NCBI RefSeq assembly: GCF_003033925.1 | Contig: NZ_CP028365.1 | Location: forward strand, 1,922,001 to 1,986,000 | Reading direction: 5' to 3' | Length of the DNA stretch: 64,000 nucleotides | Origin: Tannerella serpentiformis | GTDB lineage: Bacteria; Bacteroidota; Bacteroidia; Bacteroidales; Tannerellaceae | Part shown: positions 19,988 through 31,854 of the stretch, one piece after another | How the letters are laid out: every line of letters starts with the position of its first letter | How positions within the stretch are numbered: position 1 is the stretch's first letter | Notes under the pieces: generated by a model | What the model was told of the DNA's origin: nothing | The model's input: the letters and a program-made list of their open reading frames with translations, nothing else | Databases searched by the model: none | Made by a program: the position numbers and the translations under genes

Positions 19988-22900
19988 ATGGCTTTTAGGA
20001 GAGAGAATAAGATAAAGACGGATTTCACGAAGATCACGATCGGACTGGCTTCACCGGAGGAGATTTTGGAGAACTCCTACGGTGAGATTCTCAAGCCCGA
20101 GACGATCAATTACCGCACGTACAAGCCCGAACGCGACGGACTGTTCTGCGAGCGCATCTTCGGTCCGGTGAAGAACTACGAATGCTATTGCGGAAAATAC
20201 AAACGCATCCGCTACAAAGGCATCGTCTGCGACCGTTGCGGGGTCGAGGTGACGGAAAAGAAGGTGCGGCGAGAGCGTTCGGGACATATACAGCTCGTCG
20301 TTCCCGTGGCTCACATTTGGTATTTCCGCTCATTGCCCAACAAGATCGGCTATCTGCTTGGCCTGCCAACCAAGAAGCTGGATTCGATCATCTACTATGA
20401 GCGTTACGTAGTTATCCAGACCGGTGAGGCTGAAAATGTGAATGATATGGACCTCCTCTCCGAAGAGGAATACCTGAACATCCTCGACACCCTGCCGAAG
20501 GAAAACCAAATGCTCGAGGATACGGACCCGAACAAGTTCATCGCCAAGATCGGCGCCGAGGCGATCTATGACCTCTTGACGCGCATCGATCTCGACACCC
20601 TCTCTTACGACCTGCGCCACCACGCCATGACCGACACCTCGCAACAGCGCAAGAACGAAGCCCTGAAGCGCCTGCAGGTGGTCGAGGCTTTCCGTGCGTC
20701 AAAGGGGCGCAACCGTCCGGAGTGGATGATCATCAAAGTCGTGCCCGTCATTCCGCCCGAGCTGCGTCCGCTCGTTCCGCTCGATGGTGGACGCTTCGCC
20801 ACCTCTGACTTGAACGACCTCTATCGTCGTGTCATCATCCGCAACAACCGTCTCAAACGGCTCATCGACATCCGCGCCCCGGAAGTCATTCTCCGCAACG
20901 AGAAGCGCATGCTCCAAGAGGCCGTCGATTCGCTCTTCGACAACTCGCGTAAGTCGAGCGCCGTCAAGACGGACGCCAACCGCCTCCTCAAATCTCTCTC
21001 CGATAGTCTGAAGGGTAAGCAGGGACGCTTCCGCCAGAACTTGCTCGGTAAACGTGTCGACTACTCCGCACGCTCCGTCATCGTCGTTGGCCCCGAGCTG
21101 AAGATGCACGAATGCGGTCTGCCCAAGGATATGGCCGCCGAACTCTATAAGCCGTTCATCATCCGTAAGCTCATCGAGCGTGGCATCGTGAAGACGGTCA
21201 AGTCGGCCAAGAAGATCGTCGACCGCAAAGAGCCCGTCGTGTGGGACATCCTTGAATACGTCATGAAGGGTCATCCCGTGCTCCTCAACCGTGCTCCGAC
21301 GCTTCACCGCCTCGGTATCCAGGCCTTCCAGCCGAAGATGATCGAGGGGAAAGCCATTCAGCTCCACCCCTTGGCCTGTACCGCTTTCAACGCCGACTTC
21401 GACGGTGACCAGATGGCTGTCCATCTGCCGCTGGGCAACGAGGCCGTGCTCGAAGCGCAGATGCTCATGCTCGCTTCGCATAACATCCTCAACCCTGCCA
21501 ACGGCGCCCCCATCACCGTGCCCTCGCAAGACATGGTGCTCGGACTCTATTACATCACCAAGCTCCGTAAAGGCACCCGCGGCGAAGGGCTCATCTTCTA
21601 CGGGCCCGAGGAGGCACGCATCGCTTACAACGAAAAGAAGCTCGACATCCACGCCCCGATCAAGGTCTATGTCAACGACCGCGACGCCGAAGGAAACCCC
21701 GTCCGTCACATGGTCGAGACCTCCGTGGGCCGACTCATGGTCAACGAGTTCGTACCCGAAGAAGTGGGTTACGTCAATGAGGTTTGGGGTAAGAAAGCTC
21801 TGCGCGACATCATCGGCAACGTGATCAAGACCTGCGGCGTGGCCCGTACGGCACAGTTCCTCGACGACATCAAGAACCTCGGTTATTACATGGCCTTCAA
21901 GGGTGGCCTGTCGTTCAACCTAGCCGACGTGCTTATCCCGCCCGAAAAGGACAGCATCGTCAAGGAGGGATACGACGAAGTGGAGCAGATCACGTCCAAC
22001 TACAACATGGGCTTCATCACCAACAACGAGCGTTACAACCAGATCATCGACACTTGGACGCACGTCAACAGTAAGCTCTCCAAGACGCTCATCGATCAGC
22101 TCAGTTCGGACAACGACGGCTTCAACTCCATCTACATGATGATGGATTCCGGTGCTCGTGGATCGAAAGAGCAGATCCGTCAGCTTTCGGGCATGCGTGG
22201 TCTGATGGCCAAGCCGCAGAAGAGCGGTAGCGACGGCGGTCAGATCATCGAGAACCCGATCCTTTCGAACTTCAAAGAGGGACTCTCCGTGTTGGAGTAC
22301 TTCATCTCCACCCACGGTGCCCGAAAAGGTTTGGCCGACACTGCCCTCAAGACAGCCGACGCCGGATACCTGACGCGTCGACTTGTGGACGTCTCGCACG
22401 ACGTGATCATCAACGAGGAAGACTGCGGTACGCTGCGCGGCCTCGTCTGCACGGAATTGAAGAACAATGAAGACGTCATCGCCTCGCTCTACGAACGTAT
22501 CCTAGGCCGCGTATCTGTGCATGATGTCGTTCACCCGATCACGGGTAAAATCATCGTCCACTCGGGTGAAGAGATTCGCGAGAAGGAAGCCATGGAGATC
22601 CAGGAATCGCCGATCGAAAGTGTCGAGATTCGCTCCGTGCTTACGTGCGAATCGAAGAAGGGTGTCTGTGCCAAGTGCTACGGCCGCAATCTCTCTACGG
22701 GTCGCATGGTGCAGAAGGGTGAAGTGGTCGGCGTCATCGCCGCTCAGTCCATCGGTGAGCCGGGTACACAGCTTACACTGCGTACATTCCACGTCGGTGG
22801 TATCGCCTCGAACATCGCTACCGAAAACAGCCTCATCTCCAAGTACGACGGTGTGCTGGAGATCGATGAGCTGCGCGTGGTAGACTCTGAGAGCGATGGC

Positions 22901-24367
22901 TGCAAGATCGTAGTCAGCCGTCTGGCCGAATTGCGCATCGTAGACCCGAACACGAAGATTGTGTTGCATAACCACAACATCCCCTACGGTTCGAAGATCT
23001 TCTTCGACAACGGCGCCACTGTGAAGAAGGGCGACAAGATCATCGAATGGGACCCCTTCAATGCCGTTATCGTCTCCGAGGCCGCCGGACGGATCACGTT
23101 CGAAAGCATGGAAGAGAACATCACCTACAAGGTGGAAAGCGACGAAACCACGGGCTTGAAGGAGAAGATCATCATCGAGTCGAAAGACAAAACGAAGGTT
23201 CCCGTGGCGCACGTAGTCAGCGACGAGGGTACGACGCTTAAAAACTATGCGCTGCCGTTGGGTGCTCACGTGATCAAGGAGGATGGCGACCTGATCAAGA
23301 CGGGCGAGGTGCTCGTAAAGATTCCGCGCGCCGTCGGTAAGACGGGCGACATCACCGGTGGTCTGCCGCGTGTCACGGAGCTCTTCGAGGCGCGTAACCC
23401 GTCCAACCCGGCCGTAGTGTCTGAAATCGACGGTGAGGTCAGCTTCGGTAAGATCAAGCGAGGCAATCGCGAAGTCATGGTCACCTCCAAGCTCGGCGAA
23501 ACGAAGAAGTACATGGTGCCGCTCTCCAAGCAGCTTCTGGTGCAGGAAAACGACTATGTCCGCGCCGGTATGCCACTCTCTGACGGTGCCATCACCCCGT
23601 CCGATATTCTCTCCATCAAGGGCCCCACGGCCGTGCAAGAGTACATCGTCAACGAGGTGCAAGACGTCTATCGTTTGCAGGGCGTGAAGATCAACGACAA
23701 GCATTTCGAGGTGATCGTACGCCAGATGATGCGCAAGGTGGAGATTGCCGATGCGGGCGACACGCGTTTCCTCGAGCAACAGCTTGTCGATAAGATCGAC
23801 GTCATGGAGGAGAATGATCGCATGTGGGGCAAGAAGGTGGTGACTGATCCGGGCGAGTCGGATACGCTCAACGCTGGACAGATCGTCACCGCGCGTAAGC
23901 TCCGCGACGAGAACAGTTCGCTCAAGCGCCGCGACAAAAAGCTCGTCGAGGCTCGTGACGCGAAACCAGCGACAACGATCCAGATCCTTCAGGGTATCAC
24001 CCGCGCCGCACTTCAGACGTCCAGCTTCATGTCCGCCGCCTCCTTCCAGGAGACAACCAAGGTGCTCAACGAGGCCGCCATCAGCGGTAAGTCTGACCGT
24101 CTCGAGGGACTGAAGGAGAACGTCATCTGCGGACACTTGATCCCCGCCGGAACGGGCCGCCGCGAGTTCGATCGACTCATCGTTGGCGCCAAGGACGACT
24201 TCGATCGCATTGTTGCCGAACGCGAGCTGGCCGAGCTGGGCGAAACCCTTGAGACGCCTGCACCACGCAAGACGAAGAAGAAGAAAGCCGCCCCGGCGCC
24301 TGCCCCCGCACCTGTGGTCGAGTCCGAGACGGTCGTTCTGACCTCCGACGCTATCGTGGAGCCGTAA
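19988..24367 (+). CDS. rpoC: RNA polymerase beta-prime subunit
   Basis: This 1459-residue subunit holds the catalytic magnesium motif [14 protein letters not shown] near residue 470. It has a first zinc-binding site with CYCGKYK and CDRCG near 68-88, and a second with [13 protein letters not shown] near 885. The C-terminal tail after residue 1430 is rich in Lys, Ala and Pro ([13 protein letters not shown]). The start ATGGCTTTTAGGAG is preceded by AGAGGATT. No promoter of the TAnnTTTG type was found in the gap after rpoB, so transcription probably reads through array A3. Confidence 0.98.
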   Translation: MAFRRENKIKTDFTKITIGLASPEEILENSYGEILKPETINYRTYKPERDGLFCERIFGPVKNYECYCGKYKRIRYKGIVCDRCGVEVTEKKVRRERSGHIQLVVPVAHIWYFRSLPNKIGYLLGLPTKKLDSIIYYERYVVIQTGEAENVNDMDLLSEEEYLNILDTLPKENQMLEDTDPNKFIAKIGAEAIYDLLTRIDLDTLSYDLRHHAMTDTSQQRKNEALKRLQVVEAFRASKGRNRPEWMIIKVVPVIPPELRPLVPLDGGRFATSDLNDLYRRVIIRNNRLKRLIDIRAPEVILRNEKRMLQEAVDSLFDNSRKSSAVKTDANRLLKSLSDSLKGKQGRFRQNLLGKRVDYSARSVIVVGPELKMHECGLPKDMAAELYKPFIIRKLIERGIVKTVKSAKKIVDRKEPVVWDILEYVMKGHPVLLNRAPTLHRLGIQAFQPKMIEGKAIQLHPLACTAFNADFDGDQMAVHLPLGNEAVLEAQMLMLASHNILNPANGAPITVPSQDMVLGLYYITKLRKGTRGEGLIFYGPEEARIAYNEKKLDIHAPIKVYVNDRDAEGNPVRHMVETSVGRLMVNEFVPEEVGYVNEVWGKKALRDIIGNVIKTCGVARTAQFLDDIKNLGYYMAFKGGLSFNLADVLIPPEKDSIVKEGYDEVEQITSNYNMGFITNNERYNQIIDTWTHVNSKLSKTLIDQLSSDNDGFNSIYMMMDSGARGSKEQIRQLSGMRGLMAKPQKSGSDGGQIIENPILSNFKEGLSVLEYFISTHGARKGLADTALKTADAGYLTRRLVDVSHDVIINEEDCGTLRGLVCTELKNNEDVIASLYERILGRVSVHDVVHPITGKIIVHSGEEIREKEAMEIQESPIESVEIRSVLTCESKKGVCAKCYGRNLSTGRMVQKGEVVGVIAAQSIGEPGTQLTLRTFHVGGIASNIATENSLISKYDGVLEIDELRVVDSESDGCKIVVSRLAELRIVDPNTKIVLHNHNIPYGSKIFFDNGATVKKGDKIIEWDPFNAVIVSEAAGRITFESMEENITYKVESDETTGLKEKIIIESKDKTKVPVAHVVSDEGTTLKNYALPLGAHVIKEDGDLIKTGEVLVKIPRAVGKTGDITGGLPRVTELFEARNPSNPAVVSEIDGEVSFGKIKRGNREVMVTSKLGETKKYMVPLSKQLLVQENDYVRAGMPLSDGAITPSDILSIKGPTAVQEYIVNEVQDVYRLQGVKINDKHFEVIVRQMMRKVEIADAGDTRFLEQQLVDKIDVMEENDRMWGKKVVTDPGESDTLNAGQIVTARKLRDENSSLKRRDKKLVEARDAKPATTIQILQGITRAALQTSSFMSAASFQETTKVLNEAAISGKSDRLEGLKENVICGHLIPAGTGRREFDRLIVGAKDDFDRIVAERELAELGETLETPAPRKTKKKKAAPAPAPAPVVESETVVLTSDAIVEP

Positions 24368-24375
24368 GCGCACAC

Positions 24376-24420
24376 GTTACGAGTTACAGGCAGCCTATCC
24401 GGCGACTTGTAACTCGTAAC
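24376..24420 (+). terminator. Perfect 13-bp inverted repeat after rpoC
   Basis: GTTACGAGTTACA at 24376-24388 pairs exactly with TGTAACTCGTAAC at 24408-24420. There is no T tract, so it may be a weak terminator or RNA-end stabiliser for the rpoBC transcript. Confidence 0.5.
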
Positions 24421-24463
24421 TACTTCTCAGAAGCTCTCCTTACTTATAACAATCCATCACCTC

Positions 24464-26002
24464 ATGCTTGACAACCAAAACAGAGCATGCATAGCCGTAA
24501 CTGCGGGAGGGGGCGACGTCTGCCTTCTCCCGCAGATGGCTAATAGGCATGGCCTCATCGCCGGTGCCACAGGCACGGGCAAGACTTGCACGCTGCAAAA
24601 CATGGCCGAGACATTCAGTCGCATGGGTGTCCCTGTCTTTGCCACCGACATCAAGGGCGATCTCTCCGGAGTGGCCCGCCCGGGCGGTGGTAACGCCGCC
24701 CTGCAACGCAGCGTGGACGCGCACCACCTTGCCGAACGAGGCTTTGCCTACGCCGCCTCACCCGTCTGCCTCTGGGACATCTTCGGCGAGGCCGGTCATC
24801 CGCTGCGCACCACCATCTCCGAGATGGGACCGCTGCTCCTCAGCCAGCTGCTCGACTTGAACGACATCCAAAGCAACGTCCTCTCGATCGCCTTCCGCAT
24901 CGCGGACGACGAGCAACTCCTGCTGCTTGACCTCAAAGACCTCCGCAAAATGTTGGAGCACATCGGCCAAGAGCGCACCCGCTACACCACGGCCTACGGC
25001 AATATCTCCGTGGCCACCATCGGCGCCATACAGCGTGGACTGCTGGCGCTTGAGGAGCAAGGCGCCGACCATTTCTTCGGCGAACCGGCCTTCGACATCC
25101 TCGACTTCCTCCAGCCACGCGACGGCCGCGGCGTCATCCACATCCTCGAGGCCGAACGCCTCATGCGCTCCCCGAAGCTCTATACCACCTTCCTCCTCTA
25201 CCTCCTTTCCGAGCTTTTTGAGCGCCTGCCCGAGGTGGGCGACCTCGACCGGCCGCGCCTCGTCTTCTTCTTCGACGAAGCCCACCTGCTCTTCAATGGC
25301 ATAGCTCCCTCGCTGCTCGAAAAGGTCGAACAGGTGGTCCGGCTCATCCGCTCCAAAGGCGTGGGCATCTATTTCTGCACACAAAATCCGGCCGACATCC
25401 CCGACACTGTTCTCGGTCAGCTCGGCAACCGTGTGCAGCATGCCCTGCGTGCCTTCACCCCGCGCGACCAGAAAGCCGTCTCGACGGCCGCCTCCACCTT
25501 CCGCCCCAATCCCGCTTTTGATGCGCGCACAGCCATCACAGAGCTTGGCGTGGGCGAGGCGCTCGTCTCCTTCCTCGACGCCGCCGGACGGCCATCCATC
25601 GTCGAGCGCGCTGTCATCATCCCGCCTGAGGGCCGCGCCGGCGCCCTCACCGCAGACGAGCGTCGGGCCGTGATTCAGTCGTCGCCCTTCTTGGGCAAGT
25701 ATGACCAAGCGGTCGACAACGAATCGGCCTTCGAACTCCTCACCGCTCGCATGGAGCGCGCCAGCCGTGAGCAAGCCGACGCCCTCCGCGAAAAGGAGGA
25801 GCTGCGTCAACAAAAGGAGCAAGAGCGTCGCGAACGGGCCGAGCGTGTCGAGCGAGAGCGCCTCGAACGCCAGCGCCAGCGCGAGAAGGACAACAGCCTC
25901 ACGGGAAGCCTCACCAAAATGGCCTCCACCAAAGCCAAGCGTGAGGTGATCAATCTCCTCTTCAAATTCGGTCGCGGCCTGCTGGGATCGCTCCTGAAAT
26001 AG
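24464..26002 (+). CDS. HerA-like ATPase, DUF853 (YjgR) family
   Basis: This 512-residue protein has a Walker A motif [12 protein letters not shown] at residues 33-44 and a Walker B region [13 protein letters not shown] near 265. A sensor-like stretch [13 protein letters not shown] near 305 completes the core. The C-terminus (about 420-480) is a charged coiled coil rich in Arg, Glu and Gln. It belongs with DUF853 proteins such as E. coli YjgR, whose function is unknown; a DNA- or protein-pumping motor is the usual inference. It is a single gene with a terminator at 26009. Confidence 0.88.
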   Translation: MLDNQNRACIAVTAGGGDVCLLPQMANRHGLIAGATGTGKTCTLQNMAETFSRMGVPVFATDIKGDLSGVARPGGGNAALQRSVDAHHLAERGFAYAASPVCLWDIFGEAGHPLRTTISEMGPLLLSQLLDLNDIQSNVLSIAFRIADDEQLLLLDLKDLRKMLEHIGQERTRYTTAYGNISVATIGAIQRGLLALEEQGADHFFGEPAFDILDFLQPRDGRGVIHILEAERLMRSPKLYTTFLLYLLSELFERLPEVGDLDRPRLVFFFDEAHLLFNGIAPSLLEKVEQVVRLIRSKGVGIYFCTQNPADIPDTVLGQLGNRVQHALRAFTPRDQKAVSTAASTFRPNPAFDARTAITELGVGEALVSFLDAAGRPSIVERAVIIPPEGRAGALTADERRAVIQSSPFLGKYDQAVDNESAFELLTARMERASREQADALREKEELRQQKEQERRERAERVERERLERQRQREKDNSLTGSLTKMASTKAKREVINLLFKFGRGLLGSLLK

Positions 26003-26008
26003 CCATAA

Positions 26009-26045
26009 GGCCCGCATATCATACCGATGTGCGGGTCTTCTTTTT
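26009..26045 (+). terminator. Terminator after DUF853 gene
   Basis: The stem CCCGCA/TGCGGG with flanking pairs is followed by TCTTCTTTTTGG. It ends transcription 7 bp past the stop codon and directly before array A4. Confidence 0.8.
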
Positions 26046-26059
26046 GGGGGGAATACCGA

Positions 26060-26460
26060 CCTACACTGTCAATCCGGCTTTTCAGACTTGAAAAACGCCA
26101 ACCTACACTGTCGATGGGGCATTTCGGATTTGGAAAGCCTCGATCTACACTGTCGATGGGGCATTTCAGACTTGAAAAACGCCAACCTACACTGTCGATT
26201 CGGCATTTCGGATTTGGAAAGCCTCGATCTACACTGTCGATGGGGCATTTCAGACTTGAAAAACGCCGACCTACACTGTCGATCCGGCATTTCGGATTTG
26301 GAAAGCCTCGATCTACACTGTCGATGGGGCATTTCGGACTTGAAAAACGCCGACCTACACTGTCGATGGGGCATTTCAGACTTGAAAAATACCGATCTAC
26401 ACTGTCGATTCGGCATTTCGGATTTGGAAAGCCTCGATCTACACTGTCGATGGGCATTTT
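26060..26460. repeat. Tandem array A4, 42-bp unit, ten copies in two subtypes
   Basis: ACACTGTCGAT recurs every 42 bp from 26063 to about 26441. Two subtypes are mixed: one continues CATTTCGGATTTGGAAAGCC, the other CATTTCAGACTTGAAAAACG. They mostly alternate. The array is placed between the terminator at 26009-26045 and the promoter at 26553, so neither neighbour should transcribe it. Long open frames on both strands result from the multiple-of-three unit and are not believed. Confidence 0.97.
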
Positions 26461-26552
26461 CATGGGGAAAATGTGGATTTGAACAGCGCTGGAGGCCCTT
26501 CCGTACTTTCAAATGCGTCCCGTTCGGCATCTCCGCAATTCCGAAAAAAAAA

Positions 26553-26560
26553 TACTTTTG
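26553..26560 (+). promoter_or_regulatory. Promoter of HU/SPOR gene, -7 box
   Basis: TACTTTTG matches TAnnTTTG. The expected transcription start (about 26566) coincides with the GTG proposed as the start codon. Confidence 0.5.
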
Positions 26561-26565
26561 CGCTC

Positions 26566-27561
26566 GTGCTACGAATCCCGCTACATATCGAACGCATCCT
26601 CCTTGTTAATGATTGCGTAATAATCCCGGATTTCGGAGGCTTCATCCTCCGGCGGCATGCTGCCGTCCACAAAACCCGGGAATGTGCCTTCCTTCCCGCC
26701 CGAAAAGAAATCGTTTTTAATCCCACGCTCACCCATAACGACGGCCTGCTGGCCGAGTCGTATATGGAGATGTACGGCATGGATTTCAACGAGGCGCAAC
26801 AGGCTATCCGGCACGACGTCAGCGCCCTGCTGGCCCAGCTCGACGAGGAGGGCATCCTCCGATTGGACGCTATCGGAACGCTCCGTCGCAACGATGACGG
26901 TGCGCTCCTCTTTGATCCTATCGATCGAACGCCCCTTTATGGCATCGGTTCTTACGGTCTACCTTTATTTTATATGCCGCCGCTCATCCCCGAACCGTCC
27001 GAGGCCCAGCCGATCAACCAACCTACTGTTCCCGATTCGATACCCGTCACACGTCGCCTGATCCCTGAGAGTGTAAAGGCGCATCTCCCCGCCGCCCTGC
27101 GTGTGGTGGGACAGACGGCCGCCGTAGCCGCCGTCGCATGCGCCTTCTATTTTACGGTGTCCACACCCGTGAAGGAGGTGGATCGATCAGCCTATACCGC
27201 CGGCTTTGTCCCCTCTGAATTGCTCCACGATCTGAGCGAAAAAACGCCCGCCGCACCGCCCGCGCCTGTCCCAGAGATTCAGCCGGAAGGGGAGGGGCAA
27301 ACGAAGACTCAAAAAGCAGCAGAGAAAAAGAGATATAGGATCGTCATCGCCAGTCTGGATCGTCTCGAAGCCGCTGAGCAGCTTGTCTCGAAGCTAACGC
27401 CCGCTGATCGGGCTCGAGCTCGAATCCGGATGAACGGAGTGGTCCGCAAGATCCGCGTGATAATCGGCGATTATACGGATCGGAAAGAGGCGGAGGCCGA
27501 GCTGGCGCGGTGGCGAAAGAATCCCAAGTTTGAAACAGCCTGGCTCATCGTCGGACCTTAA
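26566..27561 (+). CDS. HU-domain (CCDC81-like) and SPOR-domain membrane protein
   Basis: This 331-residue protein begins with a Bacteroidetes HU-like domain of the CCDC81 type (HIERILLVNDCVIIPDFGGF at residues 7-26, FNPTLTHNDGLL near 55). One transmembrane segment follows near residues 180-195 (AAVAAVACAFYFTV), then a Pro/Lys-rich linker. The C-terminal SPOR domain (YRIVIASLDRLEAAEQLVSK to AWLIVGP) would bind denuded peptidoglycan at division sites. I chose GTG 26566 because the HU domain normally starts a few residues before HIE; earlier starts would overlap the promoter and array. Translation may be leaderless. Confidence 0.82.
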   Translation: MLRIPLHIERILLVNDCVIIPDFGGFILRRHAAVHKTRECAFLPARKEIVFNPTLTHNDGLLAESYMEMYGMDFNEAQQAIRHDVSALLAQLDEEGILRLDAIGTLRRNDDGALLFDPIDRTPLYGIGSYGLPLFYMPPLIPEPSEAQPINQPTVPDSIPVTRRLIPESVKAHLPAALRVVGQTAAVAAVACAFYFTVSTPVKEVDRSAYTAGFVPSELLHDLSEKTPAAPPAPVPEIQPEGEGQTKTQKAAEKKRYRIVIASLDRLEAAEQLVSKLTPADRARARIRMNGVVRKIRVIIGDYTDRKEAEAELARWRKNPKFETAWLIVGP

Positions 27562-27641
27562 AGCATAGATCCTCTTCCTCTCCCCCAAAAAGTGAGGAAT
27601 ACAATACAGTCATTTTTTTACACAGTAAAACGAAGAAATTT

Positions 27642-29507
27642 ATGGCAGAAGCAGCAAAAGAGAAACTGTTCTCGGAGTTCCCGCCCGTCACCACCGAAGA
27701 GTGGATGGCCAAGATCACAGCCGATCTAAAGGGCGTGCCGTTCGAGAAGAAACTGGTTTGGAAAACGGGCGAAGGATTCAATGTGAATCCGTTTTATCGC
27801 GCCGAAGACATCGAAGGACTGGCCACCGCCACCTCGTTGCCCGGAGAGTTCCCCTACGTGCGCGGTACGAAAGTCTGCAACACGTGGTTGGTCCGTCAGG
27901 ACCTCGCCGTCGACGATTGTGCGGCGGCAAACGAGAAAGCCAAACGCCTCATCGCAGAGAGTGGCGTCACGGCCCTCGGTTTCAATGTAAAGAGTACCCT
28001 CATCGACGCTGCGAACATCGCCACGTTGCTCGACGGCATCGATCCGGTGGCTGTAGAACTCAATTTCCGCACCTGCAACCATCGCGTGACGGATCTGATC
28101 AGCATCCTCGCTGACTATTTCAAGGCCAAGGGCGTCAACCTCGACGAGGTCGTAGGCTCCGTGGCTTACGATCCGCTCAAGAAGCCCCTCGTTAAGGGTG
28201 TGGCTTTGACAGGCGCTTGGGTGCAGGAAGCTGTCGCTGTGGTGAACGCCGCCGAAGCTCTGCCGGGCTATCGCGTGCTGGCCGTCAACGCCGTCAACCT
28301 CAACGACGCCGGTTCGTACATCACCCAAGAGCTAGGCTATGCGCTGGCTTGGGGTAACGATTTGATCGCCAAACTGAGCGAGGCCGGTGTGCCCGCAGAG
28401 AAGGTGGCGAAGAAGATCAAATTCAATTTCGGTATCTCGTCGAACTACTTCTTAGAGATGGCCAAGTTCCGCGCCGCACGCTGGCTCTGGGCCGAGATCG
28501 TCAAGGCCTACAACCCCTCGTGCGACTGCGCCTGCAAGATCCGCGTCCATGCTCGCTCGTCGATGTGGAACATGACCGTGTTCGACGCCTACGTAAACCT
28601 GCTCCGCACGCAGACGGAGACGATGTCAGCCGCCATCGCAGGCGTTGACTCCATCACTGTCCTGCCGTACGACAGCGTATTCAAGACGCCCGACGAATTT
28701 TCGGAACGTATCGCACGCAATCAGCAGCTCTTGCTCAAGGAAGAGTGCCACTTCGACAAGGTGGTTGACCCCGCAGCGGGTTCCTATTACGTAGAAGTGC
28801 TGACGCAGTCGATGGCTGACGCCGCATGGAAGCTCTTCCTCGAGGTAGAGGATAAGGGCGGATTTGCCGCCGTAGCCAACACGGGCGAAGTGCAGAAGGC
28901 CATCAACGAATCGAACAAGGCACGCAAGAAGCTCGTTGCCACGCGTCGCATCAGTCTGCTGGGCACGAACATCTTCCCGAACTTCACGGAGATGTCTGGC
29001 GACAAGATCGAGAAGAAAGAAGAGGGCACCGGCCACGGATGCGGTTGCAGCAAAGACGCCTCGATCGAGAAGCTCGACTTCTCTCGCGGTGCATCGGAGT
29101 TTGAAACCCTGCGTCTGGCCACGGAGCACAGCGGCAAGCGCCCGAAAGTGTTCATGCTGACCATTGGCAACCTGGCCATGCGTCTGGCACGCTCGCAGTT
29201 CTCGTCCAACTTCTTCGCCTGCGCAGGCTACGAGATCATCGATAACCTTGGTTTCGAGACCGTGGAGGCTGGTGTGAAGGCCGCTCGCGAGAAGAAGGCC
29301 GACATCATCGTGCTCTGCTCGAGCGACGACGAGTATGCCGTTCATGCCCCTGAAGCTTTCAAGCTGATCGACGGCAAGGAATTGTTTGTGGTGGCAGGTG
29401 CGCCTGCTTGCATGGAGGAATTGAAAGCTGCCGGCATCGAAAATTTCATTCACGTGAAATCGAACGTGCTGGAGACCTTGCAGATGTTTAACGCGAAACT
29501 TCTTTGA
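27642..29507 (+). CDS. mutA: Methylmalonyl-CoA mutase small subunit
   Basis: This 621-residue subunit pairs with MutB to interconvert methylmalonyl-CoA and succinyl-CoA in propionate metabolism. It has the mutase TIM-barrel part (SSNYFLEMAKFRAARWLWAE near residue 267, HARSSMWNMTVFD near 305, DPAAGSYYVE near 377) and a C-terminal B12-domain-like fold that lacks the DxHxxG cobalamin motif, as expected for MutA. A Cys-rich loop, GHGCGCSKD near 467, sits between the parts and is worth noting. It lies 12 bp before mutB. Confidence 0.96.
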   Translation: MAEAAKEKLFSEFPPVTTEEWMAKITADLKGVPFEKKLVWKTGEGFNVNPFYRAEDIEGLATATSLPGEFPYVRGTKVCNTWLVRQDLAVDDCAAANEKAKRLIAESGVTALGFNVKSTLIDAANIATLLDGIDPVAVELNFRTCNHRVTDLISILADYFKAKGVNLDEVVGSVAYDPLKKPLVKGVALTGAWVQEAVAVVNAAEALPGYRVLAVNAVNLNDAGSYITQELGYALAWGNDLIAKLSEAGVPAEKVAKKIKFNFGISSNYFLEMAKFRAARWLWAEIVKAYNPSCDCACKIRVHARSSMWNMTVFDAYVNLLRTQTETMSAAIAGVDSITVLPYDSVFKTPDEFSERIARNQQLLLKEECHFDKVVDPAAGSYYVEVLTQSMADAAWKLFLEVEDKGGFAAVANTGEVQKAINESNKARKKLVATRRISLLGTNIFPNFTEMSGDKIEKKEEGTGHGCGCSKDASIEKLDFSRGASEFETLRLATEHSGKRPKVFMLTIGNLAMRLARSQFSSNFFACAGYEIIDNLGFETVEAGVKAAREKKADIIVLCSSDDEYAVHAPEAFKLIDGKELFVVAGAPACMEELKAAGIENFIHVKSNVLETLQMFNAKLL

Positions 29508-29519
29508 TGGAAAGATCTT

Positions 29520-31676
29520 ATGAGACCGAACTTTAGAAACATAGATATCAAGTCAGCCGGCTTTGTCGCTACGGATGCGACGGCTTGGGCAAAGTCCAAC
29601 GGCATCACTGCCGACTGGAAAACGCCTGAACACATTCAGGTGAAATCCGTATACACGAAAGAAGACCTCGACGGCATGGAGCACCTGCACTACGCTTCCG
29701 GTCTGCCCCCCTACCTGCGCGGCCCGTATAGCGGTATGTACGCCATGCGCCCTTGGACCATCCGTCAGTACGCCGGATTCTCCACGGCCGAGGAGTCGAA
29801 CGCCTTCTATCGCCGTAACCTCGCTTCGGGTCAGAAAGGTCTCTCTGTAGCCTTCGACCTTCCGACGCACCGCGGCTACAATGCTGACAACCCCCGCGTG
29901 GTGGGCGACGTAGGTAAAGCTGGTGTGTCGATCTGCTCGCTGGAGGACATGAAGGTGCTCTTCGATGGTATTCCCTTGAGCAAAATGTCCGTATCCATGA
30001 CCATGAACGGCGCCGTGTTGCCCGTCCTCGCGTTCTACATCAACGCCGGTCTGGAGCAGGGGGCTAAGCTCGAGGAGATGCAGGGAACGATCCAGAACGA
30101 CATCCTCAAGGAGTTCATGGTGCGTAACACCTACATCTATCCGCCCGAATTTTCAATGCGCATTATTGCCGACATCTTCGAGTACACCTCGCAGAACATG
30201 CCCAAGTTCAACTCCATCTCTATCTCCGGCTATCACATGCAGGAGGCGGGCGCTACGGCCGACATTGAGATGGCTTACACCCTCTCGGACGGTATGGAGT
30301 ACCTCCGCGCAGGTATCAACGCCGGTATCGACGTCGACGCCTTCGCTCCGCGTCTCTCCTTCTTCTGGGCCATCGGTATGAACCACTTCATGGAGATCGC
30401 CAAGATGCGCGCTGCGCGTATGCTCTGGGCCAAGATCGTGAAGAGCTTCGGCGCAAAGAATCCCAAATCGTTGGCGCTGCGTACACACAGCCAGACGTCG
30501 GGTTGGTCGCTCACGGAGCAGGATCCGTTCAACAACGTCGGCCGTACCTGTATCGAGGCCATGGCCGCTACGCTCGGACATACCCAGTCGCTCCACACGA
30601 ACGCCCTCGACGAGGCCATCGCCTTGCCGACGGACTTCTCCGCTCGTATCGCCCGTAACACGCAGATCTACATCCAAGAGGAGACGCAGATCTGCAAGGA
30701 GATCGACCCCTGGGCCGGTTCCTACTACGTGGAGACGCTGACGAACGAGCTCGTGCACAAGGGCTGGGCGCTGATCAAGGAAATCGAAAGCATGGGCGGC
30801 ATGGCCAAGGCCATTGAGACGGGTCTGCCGAAAATGCGTATCGAGGAAGCCGCCGCACGTACGCAGGCTCGCATTGACTCGGGCGTGCAGACGATTGTCG
30901 GTGTGAACAAGTACCGCTTGGCTAAGGAAGCCCCGATCGACATCCTCGAGGTGGACAACCGCGCCGTGCGTGAGGAGCAGGAAGCCCGCCTGAAGGAGTT
31001 GCGTGCCGAGCGTGACGAGGCCGCCGTACAGAAGGCGCTGGCTGACATCACCGAGTGCGTCCGGACGAAGAAGGGCAACCTGCTGGCATTGGCCGTTAAG
31101 GCCGCCGGACTGCGCGCTTCGCTGGGTGAAATCTCCGACGCGTGCGAGGCCGTAGTGGGACGTTATAAAGCAATCATTAGAACCATATCAGGCGTGTATT
31201 CATCAGAGACAAAGAACGACAGCGACTTCCAGCGTGCCTGCGAATTGGCCGAGAAGTTCGCCAAGAAGGAAGGCCGTCAGCCGCGTATCATGATCGCCAA
31301 GATGGGCCAGGACGGACACGACCGCGGCGCCAAAGTCGTAGCCACGGGCTATGCCGACTGCGGTTTCGACGTGGACATGGGTCCGCTCTTCCAGACGCCG
31401 GCCGAGGCTGCGCGTGAGGCGGTCGAAAACGACGTGCATGTGCTCGGCGTATCGTCGCTGGCTGCAGGTCATAAGACGCTCGTGCCGCAGGTGATCGAAG
31501 AGCTGAAGAAGCTCGGCCGTCCGGATATCCTCGTGATCGCCGGCGGTGTGATCCCCGCGCAGGACTACGACTTCCTCTACAAGGCCGGTGTGGCCGCCAT
31601 CTATGGCCCCGGAACCTCCGTGGCCAAGGCTGCCTGCCAGATTCTGGAGATCCTCTTAGGGGAAGAGAATAAGTAA
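29520..31676 (+). CDS. mutB: Methylmalonyl-CoA mutase large subunit
   Basis: This 718-residue catalytic subunit has the substrate barrel ([20 protein letters not shown] near residue 68, [19 protein letters not shown] near 320, [10 protein letters not shown] near 395). The C-terminal cobalamin domain carries the DxHxxG motif in [15 protein letters not shown] near 597 and the GGVIP segment near 680. It is translated with mutA. The pair supports succinate-propionate fermentation, which is common in Bacteroidales. Confidence 0.98.
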   Translation: MRPNFRNIDIKSAGFVATDATAWAKSNGITADWKTPEHIQVKSVYTKEDLDGMEHLHYASGLPPYLRGPYSGMYAMRPWTIRQYAGFSTAEESNAFYRRNLASGQKGLSVAFDLPTHRGYNADNPRVVGDVGKAGVSICSLEDMKVLFDGIPLSKMSVSMTMNGAVLPVLAFYINAGLEQGAKLEEMQGTIQNDILKEFMVRNTYIYPPEFSMRIIADIFEYTSQNMPKFNSISISGYHMQEAGATADIEMAYTLSDGMEYLRAGINAGIDVDAFAPRLSFFWAIGMNHFMEIAKMRAARMLWAKIVKSFGAKNPKSLALRTHSQTSGWSLTEQDPFNNVGRTCIEAMAATLGHTQSLHTNALDEAIALPTDFSARIARNTQIYIQEETQICKEIDPWAGSYYVETLTNELVHKGWALIKEIESMGGMAKAIETGLPKMRIEEAAARTQARIDSGVQTIVGVNKYRLAKEAPIDILEVDNRAVREEQEARLKELRAERDEAAVQKALADITECVRTKKGNLLALAVKAAGLRASLGEISDACEAVVGRYKAIIRTISGVYSSETKNDSDFQRACELAEKFAKKEGRQPRIMIAKMGQDGHDRGAKVVATGYADCGFDVDMGPLFQTPAEAAREAVENDVHVLGVSSLAAGHKTLVPQVIEELKKLGRPDILVIAGGVIPAQDYDFLYKAGVAAIYGPGTSVAKAACQILEILLGEENK

Positions 31677-31761
31677 ACGGCATCGGCGCAGAAAATGCGC
31701 TGAAGGTGGAGTCGAGGGGGGAGCGCCCTCTCTCCTCTCCCCACGCTCCACGACTATAACG

Positions 31762-31810
31762 AAACAGGGACGAACCCCCGCGATGGGATGTTCGCCCCTG
31801 TTTTCTTTTT
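31762..31810. terminator. Bidirectional terminator between mutB and DUF6261 gene
   Basis: AAACAGGGACGAAC and GTTCGCCCCTGTTTT form a long stem followed by TTCTTTTT. It lies between convergent genes and can serve both. Confidence 0.85.
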
Positions 31811-31854
31811 GTATGCGGCGCCCCAACCGCCCGGGGGGGGACGCGCGCAATCAA

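Noticed and set aside
25807-26609. Three overlapping frames of 150-220 codons in array A4
   Set aside because: Both strands are open because of the 42-bp period; no credible start or composition.
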